From Terriglobia bacterium (GTDB lineage: Bacteria; Acidobacteriota; Terriglobia; Terriglobales; SCQP01), in contig JAJPKR010000065.1 in the NCBI GenBank assembly GCA_021323595.1, positions 1-64,000 of the forward strand: a stretch of DNA of 64,000 nucleotides. Reading direction: 5' to 3'. Position numbers and translations under genes: made by a program. Shown piece by piece: positions 59,106 through 64,000 of this stretch. Each line of letters starts with the position of its first letter. Position 1 is the first letter of the stretch. The notes beneath the pieces are model-generated. The model searched no databases, was not told the DNA's origin, and was given only the letters and a program-made list of their open reading frames with translations.

Positions 59106-59624
59106 CTAAGTCCCGGCGAAGAGGTTCGCCATCTCCAAGGCGGCGAGCGCCGCTTCCGCGCCTTTATTGCCGGCCTTGAGTCCGGCCCGGTCCACGGCTT
59201 CTTCCAGCGTGTCGCAGGTGAGCACTCCGAACCCGTGCGGCACGCCGGTTTCCAGCGCGGCTTGGCCGATGCCCCGGGTCACCTCGCGGCCGATGAAGTC
59301 GAAATGCGGGGTCTGGCCGCGCAGGATCAACCCTAAGCATACGACAGCTTGAAAACGGCCGCTGGCGGCGGCGCGGCGGGCGGCGACCGGAATTTCGAAG
59401 GCGCCGGGCACCCAAATCACCTCGAGATCGCGCGGCCGCGCGCCGGCCCGCAGCAGCAGATCGGCCGCGCCGTCGAGCATGCGCTCGGTGATGAAGCGAT
59501 TGAAGCGGCTCACCACCAAGGCGAAGCGCAGTCCCCGGGCCGACAAGCCGCCGGCGCGCGCCGGCAGGCGGCGGGCAGGACGGACGGCGCGGGCGGCGCG
59601 GGCGGTGCGTCTGGGCTTGGCCAT
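59106..59624 (-). CDS. ribH: 6,7-dimethyl-8-ribityllumazine synthase
   Basis: Second-last step of riboflavin synthesis: condenses 5-amino-6-ribitylaminouracil with dihydroxybutanone phosphate. 172 residues with FALVVSRFNRFITERMLDGA, WVPGAFEIPVAAR, CLGLILRGQTPHFDF (active-site His) and FGVLTCDTLEEAVDRAG. A basic Arg/Ala-rich N-terminal extension of about 25 residues is unusual for the family. It starts 9 bases after the crotonase gene and is probably the last gene of the acyl-CoA operon; other rib genes are not nearby. Confidence 0.93.
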   Translation of the reverse strand: MAKPRRTARAARAVRPARRLPARAGGLSARGLRFALVVSRFNRFITERMLDGAADLLLRAGARPRDLEVIWVPGAFEIPVAARRAAASGRFQAVVCLGLILRGQTPHFDFIGREVTRGIGQAALETGVPHGFGVLTCDTLEEAVDRAGLKAGNKGAEAALAALEMANLFAGT

Positions 59625-59633
59625 CGCGCGCCG

Positions 59634-60410
59634 CTAGCGTCCCTCGAAGCGCGCCGCCCGCTTCTCCAAGAAGGCGCGCGTGCCCTCTTTCATGTCGCTG
59701 CTGGCGCAGCAGAGCGCGAAGAGACTCGATTCCAAAGCCAGCGCCTCCTCCAAGTTCATCTCCAGCCCGCGGCGCACCGCCTCCAGGCAGAGGCGCGTGG
59801 CGAGCGGCGCATTGGCGGCCATCTTGGCGGCCAGGGCCTCGGCGCGGGGCAGCAATTCGGCGGCCGGGGTGACCGCGTTCACCAGACCGCACGCCAGCGC
59901 CGCCGCGGCGGTCAGCGGCTCGCCGGTCAGCAGCAGCTCCAGCGCCCGGCCGGCGCCGATCAGCCGGGGCAAGCGCTGCGTGCCGCCGTAGCCGGGGATC
60001 AGGCCCAGCTTGACTTCCGGCTGGCCCAGCTTGGCATGTTCGGCCGCCAGCCGAACGCTGCAGGCCAGCGCCAGCTCCAGGCCGCCGCCCAAGGCGTGGC
60101 CGTTGATGGCGGCGATGACCGGCTTGGGCGACAGCTCGAGGGCGCGCAGCAGCGCCTGGCCGCGGCGCGCGTATTCGCGTCCGGCGATGGGGTCGAGCGC
60201 CGATAATTCCGCGATATCGGCGCCGGCGACGAACGCCTTCTCGCCCGCTCCCGTGAGAACGATGACGCGCAGCTCCGGCGCCGCTTGCACCTCCGCCAGC
60301 GCCTGCTCCAACTCGCCGATCGTCGCGGCATTGAGGGCGTTCAGCTTCTCCGGGCGGTCGATGGTGATGCGGGCCAGCGGCGCCTGGCGCTCGACGCGGA
60401 CGTAGGCCAT
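59634..60410 (-). CDS. Enoyl-CoA hydratase (crotonase)
   Basis: Hydrates enoyl-CoA to 3-hydroxyacyl-CoA. 258 residues with FVAGADIAEL (oxyanion hole), NGHALGGGLELALAC (catalytic Glu region) and LGQPEVKLGLIPGYGGTQRLPRLIG (second catalytic Glu). The gene follows the 3-hydroxyacyl-CoA dehydrogenase by 5 bases and precedes ribH by 9. Specificity (short-chain, crotonyl) is inferred from the neighbours. Confidence 0.93.
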   Translation of the reverse strand: MAYVRVERQAPLARITIDRPEKLNALNAATIGELEQALAEVQAAPELRVIVLTGAGEKAFVAGADIAELSALDPIAGREYARRGQALLRALELSPKPVIAAINGHALGGGLELALACSVRLAAEHAKLGQPEVKLGLIPGYGGTQRLPRLIGAGRALELLLTGEPLTAAAALACGLVNAVTPAAELLPRAEALAAKMAANAPLATRLCLEAVRRGLEMNLEEALALESSLFALCCASSDMKEGTRAFLEKRAARFEGR

Positions 60411-60415
60411 GGCGG

Positions 60416-61312
60416 CTAGCCCAGCGCCACGGGCCGGGGCGGGCCCGGCTGGCGGTAGTCGTAAAAGCCGCGGCCGGCCTTGCGTCCATGCCAGCCGGCC
60501 AGCACCATGCGCTTGAGCAGCGGCGGCGGCGCGAAGCGGCGCTCGCGGAATTCGTTGTACATGATCTCGGCGGCGTAATAGGTGGTGTCGAGCCCCACGA
60601 AATCGAGCAAGGTGAAGGGGCCCATCGGGTAGCCGCACCCCAGCTTCATCGCGCGATCGATGTCTTCCATCGAGCCGGCGCCCTCCTCCAGCGCCCGCAC
60701 GGCGTCGAGCAGATAGGGAATCAGCAGGCGGTTGACGATGAAGCCGCTGCGGTCGCCGGTGCGCACCGGGGTCTTGCCGAGCGAGGCGGCGAAGGCGACG
60801 ACCTGCTCGTAAACGCCGGCATCGGTGGCGACGGTGCGCACGACTTCGACCAAGGGCATCAGCGCCACGGGATTGAAGAAGTGCAGGCCCACGAAGCGCT
60901 CCGGCCGCCGCGTCGCGGTCATGATCTCGGTGATCGGCAGGGAGCTGGTGTTGGAGGCGAAGACCGCTTCCGGCCGCAGCCGCCCGTCCAGGCGCGCGAA
61001 CAACTCGCGCTTCGCGGCCAGGTTTTCGACGATCGCCTCGATCACCAGGTCGCAGCCGGCGAGGTCCTCGAGGCGCGTCGTCGGCCGCAGCCGCCCCTGA
61101 ATCGCGGCGGCTTGCTCGCCGCTGATCTGCCCCTTGCTCTGAAACTTCTCGAGCGACTTGCGGATGCTTTCGAGGCCCGGTTTCAGCCGCTCCTCGCTGA
61201 CTTCCGCCACCTGCGTCGGATAGCCGGCGGTGGCGCACGCCTGCGCGATGCCGGAGCCCATCAGCCCGCAGCCGACTACGCCGATCGCCTCGAACTTTCC
61301 ATCTTTCGTCAT
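60416..61312 (-). CDS. 3-hydroxybutyryl-CoA dehydrogenase
   Basis: NAD-dependent oxidation of 3-hydroxyacyl-CoA to 3-ketoacyl-CoA (or reverse). 298 residues with [23 protein letters not shown] (Rossmann GxGxxG), [28 protein letters not shown] (catalytic His) and [18 protein letters not shown]. It lies 33 bases after the thiolase gene and 5 bases before crotonase. Single-domain form of the hbd/paaH type. Confidence 0.95.
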   Translation of the reverse strand: MTKDGKFEAIGVVGCGLMGSGIAQACATAGYPTQVAEVSEERLKPGLESIRKSLEKFQSKGQISGEQAAAIQGRLRPTTRLEDLAGCDLVIEAIVENLAAKRELFARLDGRLRPEAVFASNTSSLPITEIMTATRRPERFVGLHFFNPVALMPLVEVVRTVATDAGVYEQVVAFAASLGKTPVRTGDRSGFIVNRLLIPYLLDAVRALEEGAGSMEDIDRAMKLGCGYPMGPFTLLDFVGLDTTYYAAEIMYNEFRERRFAPPPLLKRMVLAGWHGRKAGRGFYDYRQPGPPRPVALG

Positions 61313-61345
61313 AGCTTGCCTTGCAGAAAAAAGAGCCGGGCGCCT

Positions 61346-62533
61346 TCAGCGGCCGTTGCCGCGGCGCAGGTTCTCGACGATCATGGCGATGCCCTGGCCG
61401 CCGCCGATGCAGGCCGCGGCCAGGCCCCAGCGGCCGCCGCTGCGCGCCAGCTCGCACAGCAGCGTGATCACCAGCCGCGTGCCGGTGGCGCCGAGCGGAT
61501 GGCCCAAGGCGATGGCGCCGCCATTGACGTTGGTGCGCTCGCGCTCCAGCCCCAGCTCGCGCTCCACGGCGAGATATTGTGCCGCGAAGGCTTCGTTGAT
61601 TTCGATGCGGTCCATGTCCTCGAGCCGCAGGCCGGCTTTGGCCAGGGCGGCGCGGCTGGCGGGCACTGGGCCGCGGCCCATGCGCGCCGGCTCGACGCCC
61701 GCCGTCGCATAACTGACGATCCGGCCCCAGGGCGCCAGGCCGCGCCGCCGCGCCTCCGCCGCCGTCGTCAGCACCACGGCGGCGGCGCCGTCCACGATGC
61801 CGCTGGCATTGCCGGCGGTGACGCAGCCGTTCTTGCTGAACGCCGGCGGCAGGGCCGCGAGTTTCTCGAGGGTGGTGTCGGGGCGCAGGTGGTTGTCGGC
61901 GCTGAACTGCTTGCCCTTGCCCACGGGCACGGGCACGATCTCTTCGCTCAGGCGGCAGGCGGCCTGGGCCGCCTGCGCGCGCTGCTGGCTGAGCAGCGCG
62001 AATTCGTCTTGCTGCCGCCGCGTGATGCCCAGGTCGGCGGCCAGGCCTTCAGCGGTTTCGGCCATGGAGAGGCCGCACTGGGTGTCGAGCAGCGCCACCA
62101 TCAAGGCATCTTCCAGCTTGCCCTCGCCCAGCCGGAAGCCCACGCGCGCGCCGCGAATCACATGCGGGGCTTGCGTCATGTTTTCCATGCCGCCGGCCAG
62201 CACGACGCCAGCCTCTTCCAATTGCAGGCGATGGGCGCCGCTGATGATCGCCTCCAGGCCCGAGCCGCACAGCCGGTTGACGGTCACCGCCGGCGTCGCC
62301 ACCGGCAAGCCGGCGCGCAAGCCGACGTGGCGGGCGCCATAAAGAGCGTCGCCGCTGGTCTGCAAGGCGTTGCCGAAGACGACATGATCGAAGTCCGCCG
62401 CCGCGATGCCGGAGCGGGCGATGGCGCCCGCGGCCGCCACCGCGCCCAGCTCCAGCGCGGATACCCGCTGCAACTCGCCCATGTAGCGCGCCATCGGCGT
62501 GCGCGCGCCGGCGACGATGACGATCTCCTGCAT
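61346..62533 (-). CDS. Acetyl-CoA acetyltransferase / 3-ketoacyl-CoA thiolase
   Basis: Cleaves 3-ketoacyl-CoA or forms acetoacetyl-CoA. 395 residues with NRLCGSG (nucleophile C89), [14 protein letters not shown] (His about 352) and CIGGGQG (second Cys about 382; usually GGGMG). First gene of a minus-strand operon thiolase - dehydrogenase - crotonase - ribH, with a TetR-type palindrome upstream. The -10 TAGAAT ends 9 bases before the ATG, so the message would have almost no 5' UTR. Confidence 0.95.
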   Translation of the reverse strand: MQEIVIVAGARTPMARYMGELQRVSALELGAVAAAGAIARSGIAAADFDHVVFGNALQTSGDALYGARHVGLRAGLPVATPAVTVNRLCGSGLEAIISGAHRLQLEEAGVVLAGGMENMTQAPHVIRGARVGFRLGEGKLEDALMVALLDTQCGLSMAETAEGLAADLGITRRQQDEFALLSQQRAQAAQAACRLSEEIVPVPVGKGKQFSADNHLRPDTTLEKLAALPPAFSKNGCVTAGNASGIVDGAAAVVLTTAAEARRRGLAPWGRIVSYATAGVEPARMGRGPVPASRAALAKAGLRLEDMDRIEINEAFAAQYLAVERELGLERERTNVNGGAIALGHPLGATGTRLVITLLCELARSGGRWGLAAACIGGGQGIAMIVENLRRGNGR

Positions 62534-62542
62534 CCGCTTTTT

Positions 62543-62585
62543 ATTCTAGTCCGCGGCGGCGCCGCCTCGTCTGACCGAGCGGTCA
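62543..62585 (-). promoter_or_regulatory. Promoter with TetR-type palindrome for the acyl-CoA operon
   Basis: On the minus strand the -10 is TAGAAT (62548-62543). A perfect palindrome TGACCG-AG-CGGTCA occupies 62572-62585, where the -35 would lie; no consensus -35 is seen. Placement over the promoter suggests repression. TetR-family regulators of fatty-acid or acyl-CoA degradation often bind short palindromes of this kind; the identity of the regulator is unknown and no regulator gene is next to it. The rest of 62586-62705 shows nothing I can name. Confidence 0.6.
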
Positions 62586-62705
62586 TGCGGCGCCGCCCCG
62601 CGCCCGCGGCCAACGGCCGCGCCGGAGCCCAGCCCAGCGTCCGCGCGCCGCTGGCGAATCCTTGGGGCCCGCCCCCAAACGTCAACAGGAGCGCCGCTCT
62701 CTGAG

Positions 62706-63857
62706 TCAGGGGAGGGACGCGATAGTGAGCGTCCCATTTGCAAGGGCGGCAACGCGGCGTCCGTCGGGGCTGATCGCAGTAGCCGCGGGCGGCTCGCCTT
62801 TGGCCGTCGGCACCGGGATGTCCGCCAGTTGCGCCCCGGTGGAAATGTTGAGGACGATCATGCGCTGCGCTGCCGTGTGGGGGAAGATGTCCAGCCACGC
62901 TGCTCCTCCCTCGTACCTCACGACCGATACCAGCGCACGCTGGGCGTTTTGACTAAGCGCTACGCGCGCGCCCTCGTGCTTGTCGATCGGCAGTTTCAAG
63001 ACGTTTAGCGGCCGGCCATTTGGGGCGTAGAAAGTCACCTCGCGTTGCTGCGGGTAGAAGCTTTCAAGGAAGAGTTCGTCGTCGGTTGGCGCGTGCACGG
63101 CGCCGTGCCGATGTACTGGAATCGTTGTCCGCCGGGAGTAATCGCACAGCGGCCACCGATACAGCACCGGTGACGGGTGGGTGGGGAGGTTGCCAGGGTC
63201 GGCGTTGAAGTAGGCGTACGTGTCAGTAATCGACACCAATTTTGGGATCACAGTGAGCGGGTGGGCGCAGTGCGCAATGATTCCCCGGCTTTCCAGGCTG
63301 ACAACCGTCACGAGATATCTGTCGGAGCGACGTCCGGGATCCATGGTAAGCAGGAATGTGCGTCGGCTTGGCGATTCTGCCAAATAGCATGAGGGTGGAC
63401 ACGCCGCCAGCTTCGTCCAATTCTCAGTTGCCGCTCGCCCCGCCTCGGGCGTCAGCACCTGAACCCAGCCATCGGCGCGCACGAGGATATCGTCGTGGCT
63501 GTCGAGATAGACGCCGCCCCACTGATCGCCCGTACGCGCTGGCACGGACTCGAGAAGCTCGCCGGAGGGCGACAGCCGGAGCACGCGGTACTCGAATCCC
63601 GGACGGGAGCGCGTACTCAGGCGGGGAGGACCGCTGCGCACCGTGAACCCGACTACCACGTTGCCTTTGGAATCAAACGCAACCTGCTGGGCGGCGTAGC
63701 CAAGGTCTTCCCAGGAGCCGGGCCGTGGCGGCTCCCAGCCGTAGCGCTGGAGCTTGACGGTCGTCACAGCCACTCGAGGCGTGGTCTGGGCGGCGCGGCC
63801 AAGGGTCGTCACGGACAGGATGGTTCCGAGCGCGAGCGCGCTGAAGCTGCGCGTCAT
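62706..63857 (-). CDS. Exported beta-propeller-like protein of unknown function
   Basis: 383 residues with a signal peptide (FSALALGTILSVTTLGRAAQ). Irregular repeats such as VAFDSKGNVVVGFTV, RLSPSGELLESV, VYLDSHDDILVRADG and AISPDGRRVAALANGTL suggest a propeller. No catalytic residues are recognised. Codon use is more mixed (more A/T in third positions) than in the rest of the window. It starts 10 bases after the stop of a further minus-strand gene that enters from the right, so the two are probably co-transcribed. Confidence 0.7.
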   Translation of the reverse strand: MTRSFSALALGTILSVTTLGRAAQTTPRVAVTTVKLQRYGWEPPRPGSWEDLGYAAQQVAFDSKGNVVVGFTVRSGPPRLSTRSRPGFEYRVLRLSPSGELLESVPARTGDQWGGVYLDSHDDILVRADGWVQVLTPEAGRAATENWTKLAACPPSCYLAESPSRRTFLLTMDPGRRSDRYLVTVVSLESRGIIAHCAHPLTVIPKLVSITDTYAYFNADPGNLPTHPSPVLYRWPLCDYSRRTTIPVHRHGAVHAPTDDELFLESFYPQQREVTFYAPNGRPLNVLKLPIDKHEGARVALSQNAQRALVSVVRYEGGAAWLDIFPHTAAQRMIVLNISTGAQLADIPVPTAKGEPPAATAISPDGRRVAALANGTLTIASLP

Positions 63858-63867
63858 TTAACTATAA

Positions 63868-64000
63868 CTAATGTGGCCCGGTCCCGAAGGGGACGGAGGA
63901 GTTGATCATCCCGAAAAGGTCCCCAATGTGCAGGATAAACCCCACGAAGCCAGAAAAAGGGTCGCCCGCGTCAAGGTGGACAATTTTCACGCCCTGCACG
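63868..64000 (-). CDS. C-terminal end of an unidentified protein (partial)
   Basis: The minus-strand frame ending at TAG 63868 encodes 43 residues in the window: VQGVKIVHLDAGDPFSGFVG, then a hydrophobic ILHIGDLFGMI and a tail ending GTGPH. Too short to identify. It is called because the frame is open to the edge, ends 10 bases before the next same-strand gene and has the same mixed codon use as that gene. Confidence 0.5.
   Translation of the reverse strand, partial: VQGVKIVHLDAGDPFSGFVGFILHIGDLFGMINSSVPFGTGPH

Noticed and set aside
1-64000. CRISPR arrays, insertion sequences, prophage or integrase genes
   Set aside because: No regularly spaced direct repeats, transposase or phage proteins were found on either strand.

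Overview
The window is a high-GC, gene-dense bacterial chromosome segment. I see no rRNA, CRISPR array, insertion sequence or phage module. The best guess for its owner is an Acidobacteriota member, quite possibly from a metagenome assembly. The clues are two very large Oar-like TonB-dependent proteins with N-terminal carboxypeptidase-regulatory domains, a CRTAC1/ASPIC-UnbV protein, a tricorn protease, many secreted peptidases (S9, S10, M28, GGT) and TPR proteins. This is an inference from gene content; no marker gene in the window settles it.

Left third (1-20 kb). A partial methyltransferase is followed by DAHP synthase (aroF) on the minus strand, then divergent leuA - cupin - leuB, a minus-strand sulfite reductase / siroheme operon, a gamma-glutamyltransferase, a POTRA protein, a TonB-dependent protein, a GH18 protein, an orphan NtrB-type histidine kinase and an M28 peptidase. 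The most striking content is regulatory. Both amino-acid biosynthesis transcripts on the minus strand (DAHP synthase, sulfite reductase) begin at a consensus-like promoter lying directly on the start codon of a tiny leader ORF. The first leader encodes Phe-Trp-Tyr-Tyr in a row, the second Cys-Cys-Cys-Arg-Cys. Each is followed by a strong intrinsic terminator just before the structural gene and by a plausible competing antiterminator. Both leaders also share an identical 14-base block. This looks like a ribosome-mediated attenuation system with essentially leaderless leader peptides.

Middle (20-43 kb). Housekeeping and envelope genes: DinB and BstA-like proteins, a radical SAM protein, an S9 peptidase, a GY-repeat envelope protein, folP, a penicillin-binding protein, tRNA-Arg(CCG), trpS, hemB, tricorn protease, a D-2-hydroxyacid dehydrogenase, a split methylmalonyl-CoA mutase pair with an orphan ABC ATPase, a YheT-like hydrolase and a 2-oxoacid dehydrogenase E2.

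Right part (42-64 kb). A frameshifted SDR gene precedes a divergent carbohydrate locus. GH63-like glycosidase and CRTAC1 genes face left; TonB-dependent protein, two TPR proteins and a GH13 alpha-glucosidase face right. The divergent promoter carries two perfect palindromes. A lipoprotein with two Ig-like domains follows behind a structured 5' leader that hides its Shine-Dalgarno sequence. Next come an S10 carboxypeptidase, a pseudo-receiver protein and a minus-strand acyl-CoA degradation operon (thiolase, 3-hydroxyacyl-CoA dehydrogenase, crotonase) ending in ribH, with a TetR-type palindrome at its promoter. The last 1.3 kb has visibly different codon use.

Two genes are broken as sequenced: leuB has an in-frame TAA at its catalytic tyrosine codon, and the SDR lacks one base at its nucleotide-binding loop. 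leuA lacks the C-terminal leucine-sensing domain.
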